DNA of 64,000 nucleotides from an uncultured Barnesiella sp. (GCA_944321085.1 CALUJY010000007.1:1-64000); one strand, 5' to 3'. Positions 8,759 through 19,323 are shown, counted from the first letter of the stretch. Notes: generated by a model not told the origin, from the sequence alone. A program made the numbers and translations.

Positions 8759-9436
8759 ATGATATACATTATTTTTATAGCTTTTGCGCTGATAAGTTTC
8801 GCCGTACAAAAGAGCTTACAGCACCGATTCGAAAAATATTCCAAAGTTCCTCTGCCCTACGGGCTGACAGGAAAGGACATTGCCCTGCGCATGCTCCACG
8901 AAAACGGAATAACCGACGTGACCGTTACGCAAATCGATGGTACACTCACCGACCACTATAACCCTACCAACCATACCATCAACCTGAGCCGCGGGGTATA
9001 TGACGGCAATAGTATTGCAGCGGCAGCAGTTGCTGCCCACGAGACAGGCCATGCCCTGCAACATGCACAAGCCTACGCCCCACTGCGTATGCGTTCGGCT
9101 TTGGTACCCGCCGTGAGCTTCGCATCGAACTGGATGCAATGGATACTGCTCATAGGTATCCTCACGGTACAAAGCTTCCCCCAAATACTCTTGATTGGTA
9201 TCATCCTCTTCGGATTGACCACCTTGTTCAGCTTTGTAACGCTTCCGGTAGAAATCAACGCAAGCAAACGCGCTTTGGCTTGGCTCAACAACGCCGGCAT
9301 CACTACCACCGAGACACAACCGATGGCACAAGATGCTCTACGTTGGGCTGCATACACCTATGTGGTAGCCGCCCTAAGTTCGCTCGCCACATTGGTATAT
9401 TACATACTCATTTTCCTCGGCGGAAGAAGAGATTGA
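8759..9436 (+). CDS. Membrane zinc metallopeptidase, YugP family
   Basis: A 225-residue membrane protein of the YugP / neutral zinc metallopeptidase 2 family. It starts with a transmembrane helix (MIYIIFIAFALISFAV). The zinc-binding HExxH motif appears as AAHETGHALQH at about residues 98-108, and two or three further hydrophobic segments follow (MQWILLIGILTVQSFPQILL and YTYVVAALSSLATLVYYI). The family is broad in bacteria; its substrate is not known to me. The longer frame from 8678 overlaps the promoter and adds a polar tail before the first membrane helix, so it was rejected. Likely monocistronic, ahead of hisS, which has its own promoter. Confidence 0.9.
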   Translation: MIYIIFIAFALISFAVQKSLQHRFEKYSKVPLPYGLTGKDIALRMLHENGITDVTVTQIDGTLTDHYNPTNHTINLSRGVYDGNSIAAAAVAAHETGHALQHAQAYAPLRMRSALVPAVSFASNWMQWILLIGILTVQSFPQILLIGIILFGLTTLFSFVTLPVEINASKRALAWLNNAGITTTETQPMAQDALRWAAYTYVVAALSSLATLVYYILIFLGGRRD

Positions 9437-9576
9437 CAACGATATAAAACTTTTTCATTTTGTGCAACTACCGGGGGTGAGTCGGTTTTTCAACAGACTT
9501 GCCCCCGTAAGGTATCTCCACGAGAGCAAAACGAAAGAAAGCGAAATTTTCATTTCATTTTGCCCCCCGTTTGTAT

Positions 9577-9584
9577 TATCTTTG
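9577..9584 (+). promoter_or_regulatory. -7 element of hisS
   Basis: TATCTTTG, 31 bases before the hisS ATG. A TTTTG lies upstream but only 14 bases away, so the -33 element is unclear. Confidence 0.6.
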
Positions 9585-9615
9585 TGCCTCATAAGAAATA
9601 GACACTCCGAACATT

Positions 9616-10983
9616 ATGGCACAAAAACCATCCATACCCAAAGGAATGCGCGACTTCTCACCCGAAGAGATGGCAAAGCGCAACTATATATTCGACACCA
9701 TACGTCAAGTATATGCCCTCTACGGATTCAGCCAAATAGAAACCCCCGCTATGGAAACCTTGCAATCGCTGATGGGGAAATATGGCGAAGAGGGCGACAA
9801 ACTGCTCTTCAAGGTACTGAATTCGGGAGACTTCATTGCCGGCACACAAGAGAGCGAGTGGCAAGAAAAAAATGCGACGCGACTGGCAGCCCGCATCTGC
9901 GAGAAAGGCTTGCGATATGACCTCACCGTACCGTTTGCCCGCTACGTAGTAATGCATCGCAACGAACTGACATTCCCTTTCAAACGCTACCAAATACAAC
10001 CCGTATGGCGAGCCGATCGCCCGCAAAAGGGACGTTACCGCGAGTTTTTCCAATGCGATGCCGACATCATAGGCTCCGACTCGCTGCTCAACGAAGTAGA
10101 ATTGCTGCACATTATCGACGATGTATTCTCTCGCCTCGGTATCCGCGTAGCCATCAAACTCAACAATAGAAAAATCCTAAGCGGCATCGCCGAAATCATC
10201 GGCGCCCCCGAGAAAATCATAGACATCACCACGGCCATAGACAAACTCGACAAGATAGGCCTCGATAACGTCAATGAAGAGCTGCGCGAAAAGGGTCTCG
10301 ATGACACCGCCATCGCCAGTCTGCAACCCATCATTTCGCTCCAAGGCGACAACCGCAGCAAACTGCAAGTCTTGCGCAACGAGTTGCAACACTCCGAAAT
10401 AGGGTGTAAAGGCATAGAGGAACTCGAATACATCCTCGATAAAATCGACAAACAGCCGTTACGCGCGGTACTCTATATAGACCTCACTCTTGCCCGCGGC
10501 TTGAACTACTATACCGGCGCCATCGTAGAGGTGAAAGCTCTCGACGTGCAAATAGGAAGTATCACCGGCGGCGGACGTTACGACAACCTGACAGGCGTAT
10601 TCGGCATGCCCGGCATTTCGGGTGTAGGAATCTCTTTCGGTGCAGACCGCATCTTCGACGTTCTGAATCAACTCGACCTCTATCCGGCCGAATCGTTACA
10701 TGCCACGCAAGTCCTATTCGCCAACTTCGGCGACGCCGAAAGTGACGAATGCTTACGCATAGCCACGCTATTCCGTCAAAAGGGTATCCGTACGGAAGTT
10801 TATCCCGAGTCTGCCAAGATGAAGAAACAGATGAGCTACGCCGACGCCCGCCACATACCGTATGTCGTACTGATAGGCGAAAATGAAATCGCCTCGGGGA
10901 AAATCAACCTCAAAAACATGGCAACGGGAGAGCAGCAAATGGTAACTCCCGAAGAAGCTGTGCAGATAATCTGTCCGGCATGA
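9616..10983 (+). CDS. hisS: Histidine--tRNA ligase
   Basis: A 455-residue class II aminoacyl-tRNA synthetase that charges tRNA-His with histidine in the cytoplasm. Visible features in order: GMRDFSPEE near the N terminus, the motif 2 region ([15 protein letters not shown], about 138-152), the histidine-specific loops [10 protein letters not shown] (about 292-301) and [11 protein letters not shown], motif 3 ([11 protein letters not shown], about 335-345), and a C-terminal anticodon-binding domain of about 90 residues. Length is normal for the family. The stop overlaps the ATG of the next gene by four bases (ATGA), so the TerB-like protein downstream is translationally coupled. Confidence 0.97.
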   Translation: MAQKPSIPKGMRDFSPEEMAKRNYIFDTIRQVYALYGFSQIETPAMETLQSLMGKYGEEGDKLLFKVLNSGDFIAGTQESEWQEKNATRLAARICEKGLRYDLTVPFARYVVMHRNELTFPFKRYQIQPVWRADRPQKGRYREFFQCDADIIGSDSLLNEVELLHIIDDVFSRLGIRVAIKLNNRKILSGIAEIIGAPEKIIDITTAIDKLDKIGLDNVNEELREKGLDDTAIASLQPIISLQGDNRSKLQVLRNELQHSEIGCKGIEELEYILDKIDKQPLRAVLYIDLTLARGLNYYTGAIVEVKALDVQIGSITGGGRYDNLTGVFGMPGISGVGISFGADRIFDVLNQLDLYPAESLHATQVLFANFGDAESDECLRIATLFRQKGIRTEVYPESAKMKKQMSYADARHIPYVVLIGENEIASGKINLKNMATGEQQMVTPEEAVQIICPA

Positions 10984-12344
10984 ACGGAGAATACGTCAAA
11001 TATGCCCTCAAACTGATTATCGACCTTATCAAAGTCGATAAAAAATTACATCGCGATGAAATCGCATGGATAGAAGATTTTGCCCGCCGGGCAGCCCTAT
11101 CGGCCGACGATTTGCAAGATGTACACAGCCTCTCTTTCGGCGATACCATTGCCCGGTTACAATCGCTCGACGCCGAAAGCCGTCACGAAATCATTTCGTG
11201 GGTCGAGCAGGCAGCCTCTATCGACAATGATATAGACATTAACGAACGCATCATCCTTGCCTCTATCCGCTTGTTACTCGGCGAGGATACACGCAACCAC
11301 ATACAACTCATATCGGTCGAGTCGGAGAAAATCGACCGATATGACCGCCAACTAATCTATCTCGAACAAGAAGACAACATCGGGATATGCCGACAAATAG
11401 AAGAGAACTACGACTTCTTGCAACAGTGGTTGAGCGACTTGAAAATAGATTTTTTCTTTTTCCCGCATTTTATCAAGCAATATGCCACTTTCAGCCCCTT
11501 TATAGAAGAGACGACCCGCTTGTTGTTTCCCACATTCACACCCCCATCAGGCTCGCACACCGCCAATTTCTTGCGCCGCTGCCGCACAGCCGACTTTTGC
11601 AATTACATACACAAACAGATGGGAGAAAAAGTTCCGGCTTTCAATTTCAAGGCCTTCTATTTACTGAAAATACAAGAAGAAAACACCCCGGGCAACAACA
11701 AAAGCAACTTCATCTGCTTAGAGGCATCGGATACTCCCTTGCAAGACATCTTCCTATTCATAAAGAATCTGCTTTTGTTACCTCCTTTCAGTACCATCCC
11801 GTACGAAGGTTGTTACCGTACCTTCTTCGAGATGCTCAGCGAACAGACCAAAACCAACAGCCCTCTGCTACTCATAGACGACAACTTCTATCTGCCTGAG
11901 ATAGGTAATTGCAGGGTAGAAATAACAGGTGCCGAACGAAAAACGCTGTTTACGCTCTTTCTGCTACACGCTCATACAGGTATCTCAAACGAAGAGTTTG
12001 CAGCCATGACGGCCGACAACGAACTCGGGAAAGAGGCTATTACCTTATATAAATATTTTGCCAAAGAGAAATATAACCAACGATTAGACAAAAACTTATC
12101 GAGCGGCAACGACCCCGACGTCATCGTAAACTTACGCGACATAAGTAAGAGAATATCGCATATCGGCTTTATCAAAAAGGCTTTCACGCGTATCTCCCAG
12201 CTCAAAAATCCTGAGTATTACTACCCTGTCAACCAAAAAGGACAATATGCTTACAAAATAAATCTCCCCCAACAAGAAATACAAGGCATCTATTTCGAGA
12301 AAGCTCAACAACCCGAAGTACTAACCATAGCTTTCTTTCGTTAA
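10980..12344 (+). CDS. Uncharacterised protein with N-terminal TerB-like domain
   Basis: A 454-residue cytoplasmic protein with no signal peptide or membrane segment. Residues about 1-105 look like a TerB-type helical domain: [20 protein letters not shown] followed by repeated acidic helices and [18 protein letters not shown], the second half repeating the 'D..ID..E' pattern of the family. TerB domains bind metal or membranes in tellurite- and stress-response proteins. The remaining 350 residues are unknown to me and rich in Phe, Leu and charged residues (for example [17 protein letters not shown]). The start overlaps the hisS stop by four bases, so expression is coupled to the synthetase, which is an odd pairing. 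No enzyme motif is visible. Confidence 0.65.
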   Translation: MNGEYVKYALKLIIDLIKVDKKLHRDEIAWIEDFARRAALSADDLQDVHSLSFGDTIARLQSLDAESRHEIISWVEQAASIDNDIDINERIILASIRLLLGEDTRNHIQLISVESEKIDRYDRQLIYLEQEDNIGICRQIEENYDFLQQWLSDLKIDFFFFPHFIKQYATFSPFIEETTRLLFPTFTPPSGSHTANFLRRCRTADFCNYIHKQMGEKVPAFNFKAFYLLKIQEENTPGNNKSNFICLEASDTPLQDIFLFIKNLLLLPPFSTIPYEGCYRTFFEMLSEQTKTNSPLLLIDDNFYLPEIGNCRVEITGAERKTLFTLFLLHAHTGISNEEFAAMTADNELGKEAITLYKYFAKEKYNQRLDKNLSSGNDPDVIVNLRDISKRISHIGFIKKAFTRISQLKNPEYYYPVNQKGQYAYKINLPQQEIQGIYFEKAQQPEVLTIAFFR

Positions 12345-12483
12345 TGCCATATTGCTTATGTCACAACGCTGTCACAGAGGCTCTGACACCAATACACTCC
12401 TCAAAAACAAACCACGGGACGCTTTTTTGCAAAAAAATATTAAATTTCCTATCTTGTCATATCTGCAATATGGCAAACTCAGA

Positions 12484-12512
12484 TTGGTATTCGTTTAATA
12501 GGAATAATTTTG
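12484..12512 (+). promoter_or_regulatory. Promoter of the P-type ATPase gene
   Basis: TTG at 12484-12486, 18 bases, TAATTTTG at 12505-12512; 23 bases before the ATG. Confidence 0.7.
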
Positions 12513-12535
12513 CACAAATTTAATCATGTGATATT

Positions 12536-15286
12536 ATGGGAAATTTTATAGAAAAAGGACTCACTGATTCCCAAGTTCTTGCCAGCAGGGAGCAACATGG
12601 AACCAATGAATTGACTCCCCCGACAAAAACACCGCTTTGGAAACAATTCTTAGAAAAACTGCGCGACCCCATTATCCGCATCTTGCTTATCGCACTGCTC
12701 TTATCGGTTGCCGTCTCGGCTTATCAAGTATATACCGGAGAAGAGGGACTCAATGCCTTTTTCGAACCCATAGGTATATTAGTGGCTATCGTACTCGCCA
12801 CAGGCATAGGTTTTGCCTTTGAAGTAAGCGCCAACCGCAAATTCGACATTCTCAACCAAATAGGCGACGAAAACCCTGTCAAAGTCGCACGTAACGGACA
12901 AGTGGTAGAGATACCCAAACGCGATGTTGTGGTGGGCGATATTATCTTGCTCAACACGGGAGACGAAATACCCGCCGATGGTACGCTATTGGAATCGGTA
13001 TCTCTGCAAGTAAACGAATCGAGTCTCACGGGCGAACCCATGGCAAACAAATTTGCCGACCCTGAAAAAAACGACACAAGAGCCACCTATCCCAGCTATC
13101 GTGTTCTCAATGGCTGCACCGTCTTAGAAGGCAACGGCATCATGGAGGTCACAGAAGTGGGCGACGCCACGGAATATGGCAAAGTGTACCAAGGTGCACA
13201 AATCGAAAACGACGTAGAGACTCCCTTAAACATACAGTTGAATAAGCTCGCACGCACTGTAACCATCATCAGTTACACGATTGCCGCACTTATTTTGGTA
13301 TTCCGTTTCATAACATTCTTCACAGGCAACCACCCCGACGACTGGTTAAGCATAGGGCAATATATACTGAATACCGTCATGATTGCCGTCACCATCATCG
13401 TCGTAGCCGTACCCGAAGGGCTTCCCATGAGCGTAACCTTGAGCCTTGCCATGAGCATGAAACGAATGCTTGCCGCCAACAACTTGGTAAGGAAGATGCA
13501 CGCTTGCGAAACAATGGGCGCTACATCGGTCATCTGTACCGACAAAACAGGCACTCTTACCCAAAACCAAATGCAAATAGAGCAAACGCTCTTCTTTGCG
13601 CTCGACGACCAATCTCTCGGCAAGAATACCGAAGCCGACACCTTGATACGCGAAGGCATTGCACTCAATACTACCGCCAACCTAAACACCGATGCACAAG
13701 GTCGTTCGCATGTGATAGGAAATCCCACGGAAGGAGCTCTGTTGCTATGGCTTGCCAAACAAAACACCGACTACCGCAACCTGAGAGAAGAAATACCCAT
13801 CGTAGAACAATTATCTTTCTCGACCGAACGCAAATATATGGCTACCGTCGTCGTGTCACCTACGCTAAATAAACGCATATTATATGTGAAAGGTGCACCC
13901 GAAATATTGCTGCGGCACTGCAACACCATGCTCACAGCCGACGGCAACGTCCCTCTTGAAAGCGCCCGCAAAAAAATCGAAGAGAAATTACTCGAATTCC
14001 AAAACAAGGCGCTTCGTACCCTCGCTCTTGCCTATGCCGAAGTACCCTCGACCGAGAGTTGCTTCGCCGACTCGCGTTTGCGTGACGATATAAAACTCAC
14101 GCTTTTGGGTATTACTGCCATTGCCGACCCCGTACGACCCGACGTTCCCGACGCCATCAAATCGTGCCTCAACGCCGGCATAGATATTAAAATAATCACC
14201 GGCGATACACAGGCCACAGCGCGCGAAATAGGTCGCCAAATAGGTTTGTGGCAACCGGAAGACACCGACAATAATATAACAACCGGCGAGAAAGTTGCTG
14301 CCATGACCGACGAGGAACTTACTCATCGGGTAAATGAATTGAAAATCATTGCCCGCGCCCGACCGCTCGACAAAGAACGCCTTGTAAAAGCACTGCAACG
14401 CAACGGAAAAGTCGTAGCTGTGACAGGCGACGGTACCAACGATGCCCCGGCTCTCAACGCGGCACAAGTAGGACTATCTATGGGCGACGGCACAACGGTA
14501 GCCAAGGAGGCAAGCGCCATCACCATCCTCGACAACTCATTCACGAGCATCAACAAAGCCGTTTTGTGGGGTCGGTCGCTGTACCGCAACATACAAAGGT
14601 TTATCGTATTCCAGATGACCATCAACGTAGTGGCATGCCTTATCGTCTTGTTAGGAGCAGTACTCGGCACAGAATCGCCACTCACCGTCACGCAAATGCT
14701 TTGGGTGAACCTCATCATGGATACGTTTGCCGCGCTGGCGTTGGCATCGCTTCCGCCGGACAACAGGGTGATGTTAGAGAAACCCCGCCAACTCAATGCA
14801 CACATCATAACACCCGCCATGGGTCGTATGATTATCGGCACAGGAGCATTGTTCGTTATATTGCTGTTCGGTTTGTTACAATACTTCAAACACACCGATA
14901 TAACAGCCATATCGCAAATAGACATAACCCAACTGTTCAGCTACTATTTCAACTTCGATGCAGGAAACGGCCTCAGTCGCTATGAGTTATCGGTATTCTT
15001 TACCACGTTTGTGCTCATACAATTTTGGAATATGTTTAACGCCAAAGCTTTTGCCACAGAAAAATCGGCTTTCCACTCCTTGCTGAAAAGTCCGGGATTT
15101 ATCGGCGTGGGACTACTCATCGTTGTAGGACAATTTATCATCGTAACATTCGGCGGAGAAATGTTTAGCGTTACACCCTTAACAGCCACAGATTGGGGAC
15201 TCATCATACTTGTCTCATCAACAGTACTGTGGGTAGGCGAAATCTTACGCGGTATTACCCGATTATTCAAGAAATGTAAAGAATAG
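12536..15286 (+). CDS. Calcium-translocating P-type ATPase (PMCA/SERCA type)
   Basis: A 916-residue P2-type cation pump of the inner membrane that couples ATP hydrolysis to cation export, most likely calcium. Visible in order: N-terminal cation-ATPase domain (LLNTGDEIPADGTLLES), the TGE loop of the actuator (SSLTGEPMAN, about 162-171), PEGLP in membrane helix 4 (VVAVPEGLPMSVTLSLA, about 294-310), the phosphorylated aspartate in CTDKTGTLTQNQ (about 335-346), KGAPE in the nucleotide domain, and TGDGTNDAPAL at about 634-644. A C-terminal block of membrane helices follows, with NLIMD in helix 6. Length is that of PMCA-like bacterial pumps. It has its own promoter and no obvious partner. Ca versus Mn or Na specificity cannot be settled by eye. 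Confidence 0.93.
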   Translation: MGNFIEKGLTDSQVLASREQHGTNELTPPTKTPLWKQFLEKLRDPIIRILLIALLLSVAVSAYQVYTGEEGLNAFFEPIGILVAIVLATGIGFAFEVSANRKFDILNQIGDENPVKVARNGQVVEIPKRDVVVGDIILLNTGDEIPADGTLLESVSLQVNESSLTGEPMANKFADPEKNDTRATYPSYRVLNGCTVLEGNGIMEVTEVGDATEYGKVYQGAQIENDVETPLNIQLNKLARTVTIISYTIAALILVFRFITFFTGNHPDDWLSIGQYILNTVMIAVTIIVVAVPEGLPMSVTLSLAMSMKRMLAANNLVRKMHACETMGATSVICTDKTGTLTQNQMQIEQTLFFALDDQSLGKNTEADTLIREGIALNTTANLNTDAQGRSHVIGNPTEGALLLWLAKQNTDYRNLREEIPIVEQLSFSTERKYMATVVVSPTLNKRILYVKGAPEILLRHCNTMLTADGNVPLESARKKIEEKLLEFQNKALRTLALAYAEVPSTESCFADSRLRDDIKLTLLGITAIADPVRPDVPDAIKSCLNAGIDIKIITGDTQATAREIGRQIGLWQPEDTDNNITTGEKVAAMTDEELTHRVNELKIIARARPLDKERLVKALQRNGKVVAVTGDGTNDAPALNAAQVGLSMGDGTTVAKEASAITILDNSFTSINKAVLWGRSLYRNIQRFIVFQMTINVVACLIVLLGAVLGTESPLTVTQMLWVNLIMDTFAALALASLPPDNRVMLEKPRQLNAHIITPAMGRMIIGTGALFVILLFGLLQYFKHTDITAISQIDITQLFSYYFNFDAGNGLSRYELSVFFTTFVLIQFWNMFNAKAFATEKSAFHSLLKSPGFIGVGLLIVVGQFIIVTFGGEMFSVTPLTATDWGLIILVSSTVLWVGEILRGITRLFKKCKE

Positions 15287-15332
15287 CATAAAAATATTAT
15301 TCGCAAGAGACAGAAAGTAAAAGCAATTATAT

Positions 15333-15340
15333 TATTTTTG
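15333..15340 (+). promoter_or_regulatory. -7 element of the transketolase gene
   Basis: TATTTTTG, 38 bases before the ATG at 15379. Confidence 0.5.
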
Positions 15341-15378
15341 CGACAATAACCTGTTCCTGCTATCTAATATACCTATAT

Positions 15379-17415
15379 ATGGAAACGACAAAGAATCTGA
15401 ACAAAGCGGCCGACAACATAAGAATTCTCGCTGCGGCCATGGTAGAAAAAGCCAAATCGGGACACCCGGGAGGAGCCATGGGAGGAGCCGATTTTACCAA
15501 TGCGCTCTATGCCAAATACTTGGTATATGATCCGGACGATGCGTTTTGGGTTAACCGAGACCGTTTCTTCCTCGACCCGGGACACATGTCACCTATGCTG
15601 TACGGTGTATTGGCATGTACAGGCAAATATACCATGGACGAACTGAAAGAATTCCGCCAATGGGGAAGTGTCACTCCGGGACACCCCGAAGTAGATGTAG
15701 CCCGTGGCATAGAAAACACATCCGGACCTCTTGGCCAAGGACACACCATGGCTGTGGGAGCTGCCATCGCAGAACGTTTCCTCGCAAGCCGTTTCGGCGA
15801 ATGGTTGTCGCACAAAACCTACGCCTTTATTTCCGACGGCGGCATACAAGAAGAGATTTCACAGGGAGCAGGACGGTTAGCCGGTTTCTTAAAACTGCAT
15901 AACCTTATCATGTTCTATGACAGTAACAAAATACAGCTCTCTACCGGTACCGATGCCGTTACCACAGAAGATACCGCAGCCAAATACAGAGCATGGAACT
16001 GGAATGTCATAGAAATAGACGGTACCGATGCCGGGGCGATATGCAAAGCCATTGAGGCTGCGCAACAAGAAAAAGAGCGTCCCACCCTTATCATAGGACA
16101 TACTATTATGGGTAAAGGCTGCGTGACTCCCGAAGGGGAAAATTTCGAGAGCCAATGCTCGACACACGGGCAACCCATCAGTAAGGCAGGTGCTTCTTTC
16201 GAGAAAACAGTTGCCAATTTGGGTGGTAATCCCGCAGACCCATTCACTCTATTCCCCGAAACCATTGCACTCTACGAAAAGCGTAAAGAAGAGTTGAGGC
16301 AAATAGTCGCCCAAAGAAAGCAAGAACAAGCCGAATGGGAAGCCCAGAATCCGCAATTAGCTACGGAACTGCATCAATTCCTCTCAGGCAAAGTTCCTAC
16401 GATAGACCTCAACGAAATAACATTCAAGCCCAATATGGCAACCCGCAACGCATCGGGCTCCATTTTGTCTTATTTGGCAGACCATATAAAAAACATGGTT
16501 GTATCCTCGGCCGACTTGGCTAACAGCGACAAGACAGACGGATTCTTAAAAAAAACGCATGCTTTCACGCCCGGAGACTTTACAGGAGCTTTCCTTCAAG
16601 CCGGCGTCTCGGAACTGACAATGACAGCTATCATCAACGGTATGTTGCTTCATGGCGGTATCATAGCAGCCTGCGGAACTTTCTTTGTATTCTCCGACTA
16701 CATGAAACCCGCTGTACGTATGGCTGCGCTCATGCAACTGCCGGCCAAATATATTTGGACACACGACGCATTCAGAGTCGGGGAAGATGGTCCTACCCAC
16801 GAACCGGTAGAGCAAGAGGCGCAAATACGACTTATGGAGCAACTCAAAAATCACAACGGGAAAGACAGTATACTCGTATTGCGTCCTTGTGACAGTGCCG
16901 AAACTGCTGTTGCATGGAAACTCGCCCTTGAAAATACCGATACTCCGACAGCCTTGATACTCTCACGACAAGACATCAAAGATATTCCCTCGGCCACAGG
17001 CAACCGCCTTGCAGACGCTTCACAAGCCATCAAGGGTGCATATATCGTATGGAAAGAAGAGAATCCCGACATCGTATTGGTTGCTAACGGTTCGGAAGTA
17101 GCGACACTCGTCGATGCTGCCGCCATTCTACGCAATAACGGCATAAGCTGTCAAATCGTATCAGCTCCATCTTTGGGACTTTTTGCCCATCAGACAAAAG
17201 AGTATCGCACAAGCGTTATACCCGAACATCTGCCGGTCTATGGCTTGACGGCAGGTTTACCCTCTACACTACGCCCCATCGTAGGAGACAAAGGTTTGAT
17301 ACACGGACTCGACCACTTCGGACAGTCGGCTCCCTACAAAGTACTTGATGAAAAGTTCGGATTCACACCCGAACAAGTAGCTAACGAAATAAAAAACTAT
17401 CTCGATAAAAAATAA
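15379..17415 (+). CDS. tkt: Transketolase
   Basis: A 678-residue thiamine diphosphate enzyme of the non-oxidative pentose phosphate pathway, moving two-carbon units between ketose and aldose phosphates. N-terminal TPP-binding half: SGHPGGAMGGADF (about 31-43), DPGHMSPMLYG, and the Mg-TPP region SDGGIQEEISQGAGRLAGF with YDSNKIQLS. Central Pyr domain: RVGEDGPTHEPVEQEAQIR (about 468-486), carrying the conserved Glu and His. The C-terminal domain (about 540-678) contains LVANGSEVA. Full length for the family. No gene is coupled to it; the next promoter lies about 145 bases downstream. Annotation is secure. Confidence 0.96.
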   Translation: METTKNLNKAADNIRILAAAMVEKAKSGHPGGAMGGADFTNALYAKYLVYDPDDAFWVNRDRFFLDPGHMSPMLYGVLACTGKYTMDELKEFRQWGSVTPGHPEVDVARGIENTSGPLGQGHTMAVGAAIAERFLASRFGEWLSHKTYAFISDGGIQEEISQGAGRLAGFLKLHNLIMFYDSNKIQLSTGTDAVTTEDTAAKYRAWNWNVIEIDGTDAGAICKAIEAAQQEKERPTLIIGHTIMGKGCVTPEGENFESQCSTHGQPISKAGASFEKTVANLGGNPADPFTLFPETIALYEKRKEELRQIVAQRKQEQAEWEAQNPQLATELHQFLSGKVPTIDLNEITFKPNMATRNASGSILSYLADHIKNMVVSSADLANSDKTDGFLKKTHAFTPGDFTGAFLQAGVSELTMTAIINGMLLHGGIIAACGTFFVFSDYMKPAVRMAALMQLPAKYIWTHDAFRVGEDGPTHEPVEQEAQIRLMEQLKNHNGKDSILVLRPCDSAETAVAWKLALENTDTPTALILSRQDIKDIPSATGNRLADASQAIKGAYIVWKEENPDIVLVANGSEVATLVDAAAILRNNGISCQIVSAPSLGLFAHQTKEYRTSVIPEHLPVYGLTAGLPSTLRPIVGDKGLIHGLDHFGQSAPYKVLDEKFGFTPEQVANEIKNYLDKK

Positions 17416-17536
17416 TTTTTATTTGTTATATATTCGCCAAACATCACATCACAAAAAGTCTTATTTAAGTACCTAACAAGAAAAAAGAGTAAAAAACTTG
17501 TTTTTTTACGCATTATTATAGATTCTACTCTTTTAG

Positions 17537-17568
17537 TTTGGATATTTAAATTAAAAGTCATACCTTTG
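17537..17568 (+). promoter_or_regulatory. Promoter of the OmpA-like gene
   Basis: TTTG (17537-17540), 20 bases, TACCTTTG (17561-17568): a full consensus match, consistent with a highly expressed porin. The leader is about 78 bases. Confidence 0.8.
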
Positions 17569-17651
17569 GAGCGTGAAATTGGCATGGAATGTTTTGGAAA
17601 AACATCCCAACAAAATGAAATTCACTGTTAAACTAATTTGATATTGTGATT

Positions 17652-18848
17652 ATGAAAAAAATTTCCACAGTAGCAATGCTTCTTGCATTATTTATGGCTC
17701 CGGTCGCCATGGGTGCTACTACCGAAGAAAAAACCACGACCGACGAATCGCAAGGTTTGTTGATGAACGGCTTTTGGGACAATTGGTACATCTCGATAGA
17801 TGGTGGCGCCAGCGTATTCATGAGCCCGTATGACAACAACCTCGAATTCACAAACCGCATAGCTCCGAATGCTTCTTTGAACTTCGGAAAATGGTGGACT
17901 CCCATATTCGGTACTCGTATCGGTTTGGACTACATGTCTGCTAACGGCGCAGCCATCCTCGGTTCTGCTTTTGGCTACCAAGAGGCTCTCATCGACGGTT
18001 CTAACGATCTGCACAAACAAAAATTCCACGGTCTTCGTCCCCACTTAGATGGTATGGTAGACCTCGTAAACCTCTTTGGCGGTTATAGCCCCACACGCGT
18101 TTACTCGCTTGTTATCTACGGAGGTTTCGGCTACGGCTATGGTTGGGCTGATGGCAACAACATCTCTGATGGCATGTGGAATGTAGAGCTACGCGGTGGT
18201 TTGATCAACAGCTTCCACGTTAGCAAACAAGTTGACATCAACATCGAATTTAAATTAAGCAAATACGACAGCGGTCTCTGCGGCGAAGGTCGTGCTGTTC
18301 AAAACTGGCACAACCTCAACGCTTCTGCTAATGTAGGTATTGCATACAAATTCAGAAAACGTGACTGGACAGCTCCTGTTATTCCCGTTGTTGAACCCAC
18401 CGTATGCAAATACAGCGATGCCGAAGGCGATGCTCTCGTAGCTCAATTGCGCGATGCTAACGCACGTATTAAAGACCTCGAGCAACAATTGGCCGACTGC
18501 CAGACACCCGTAACCCAAGTTGTTGAAGAAGATCCTGCTGTAACAGTTTACTTCTCTATCAACCAATCGACAGTTCGTTCGGGCGACCGTCAAGTACTCC
18601 GTGCTTTGGCTCAATCAATGAAAGAGAATCCCGATCAAAAATATGTTATCACAGGTTATGCCGATAGCCAAACCGGTACTCCCGAAATTAATGCAAGACT
18701 TCGTGAGGCTCGTGCAAAAGCTGTTTACAAACTGCTTGTTAGCTACGGTGCAAATCCCGACCAACTCACTACAACAGTTGATACCAACCCGCTCAACAAG
18801 TTCAACTATGTTCTTGACCGTGCGGCTACTATCAAATTTGCTAAATAA
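17652..18848 (+). CDS. OmpA family outer-membrane protein
   Basis: A 398-residue outer-membrane protein: signal peptide (MKKISTVAMLLALFMAPVAMG), an N-terminal beta-barrel of about 220 residues rich in Gly, Tyr and Trp, a short linker with a coiled coil (AQLRDANARIKDLEQQLADC), and a C-terminal OmpA peptidoglycan-binding domain (about 290-398; VYFSINQSTVRSGDRQVL, then VITGYADSQTGTPEIN and RAKAVYKLL). It tethers the outer membrane to the cell wall and resembles the major OmpA-like porins of Bacteroides. The frame could start two codons earlier at a GTG, but ATG at 17652 begins a clean signal peptide. A consensus promoter and a strong terminator make it a single-gene unit. Confidence 0.92.
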   Translation: MKKISTVAMLLALFMAPVAMGATTEEKTTTDESQGLLMNGFWDNWYISIDGGASVFMSPYDNNLEFTNRIAPNASLNFGKWWTPIFGTRIGLDYMSANGAAILGSAFGYQEALIDGSNDLHKQKFHGLRPHLDGMVDLVNLFGGYSPTRVYSLVIYGGFGYGYGWADGNNISDGMWNVELRGGLINSFHVSKQVDINIEFKLSKYDSGLCGEGRAVQNWHNLNASANVGIAYKFRKRDWTAPVIPVVEPTVCKYSDAEGDALVAQLRDANARIKDLEQQLADCQTPVTQVVEEDPAVTVYFSINQSTVRSGDRQVLRALAQSMKENPDQKYVITGYADSQTGTPEINARLREARAKAVYKLLVSYGANPDQLTTTVDTNPLNKFNYVLDRAATIKFAK

Positions 18849-18871
18849 AGAAACAACAAACCAATATAAGA

Positions 18872-18898
18872 AAAGCGCAACCCCAAAGGTTGCGCTTT
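18872..18898 (+). terminator. Terminator of the OmpA-like gene
   Basis: Stem AAAGCGCAACC / GGTTGCGCTTT with a five-base loop, then CTTTTTC. Also positioned to stop the convergent bactofilin transcript. Confidence 0.9.
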
Positions 18899-18941
18899 CT
18901 TTTTCAATATTATACCAAAATAAGGGTATTGTTAGACACTC

Positions 18942-19292
18942 TTATACATCAGACTCATTAATCATAACACATTTACCGTTCAGTGTTGCTTGCGGTTCAA
19001 TAGCAAGACGACGAGCAGCCACATCTCCATCAAGGCGGGCAGAAGCTTTCAGAACCAACATCCCCGATACGGCAACATTTCCTACGATACGTCCTGCCAC
19101 ATCGGCACTCTCGGCAACTACATCACCCCATATTCGCCCGTTTGCACCGACAATCACACGGCCTTGACACTCCAACCGGCCTTCAAGTTCGCCATCGACA
19201 CGAATATCTTGACTTGCAATAACCTTGCCCACTATTGTTGTTTCTCCGGCAATAGCGTTATGCGTACCGCCGGCACTTCTTGTCTCTTTCAT
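18942..19292 (-). CDS. Bactofilin
   Basis: A 116-residue cytoskeletal protein of the bactofilin (DUF583) family, which polymerises without nucleotide into filaments that scaffold cell-wall and shape proteins. The body is a right-handed beta-helix with hydrophobic residues about every sixth position: GETTIVGKVIASQDIRVDGE, LEGRLECQGRVIVG, GRIWGDVVAESADVAGRIVG. Short disordered tails on both sides are typical. Length is in the family's low range. The usual membrane-bound M23 peptidase partner is not adjacent here. Minus strand, convergent with the OmpA-like gene, with its own promoter at 19316. Confidence 0.9.
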   Translation of the reverse strand: MKETRSAGGTHNAIAGETTIVGKVIASQDIRVDGELEGRLECQGRVIVGANGRIWGDVVAESADVAGRIVGNVAVSGMLVLKASARLDGDVAARRLAIEPQATLNGKCVMINESDV

Positions 19293-19315
19293 TATTTACA
19301 ATATTACATTCTGCA

Positions 19316-19323
19316 CAAAGATA
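19316..19323 (-). promoter_or_regulatory. -7 element of the bactofilin gene
   Basis: TATCTTTG on the minus strand, 23 bases before the start codon. The rest of the gap up to 19513 holds nothing I can support. Confidence 0.6.

Noticed and set aside
12370..12400. Hairpin TGTC..AGA / TCT..GACA after the TerB-like gene
   Set aside because: Short, interrupted stem with no U-run; not listed as a terminator.
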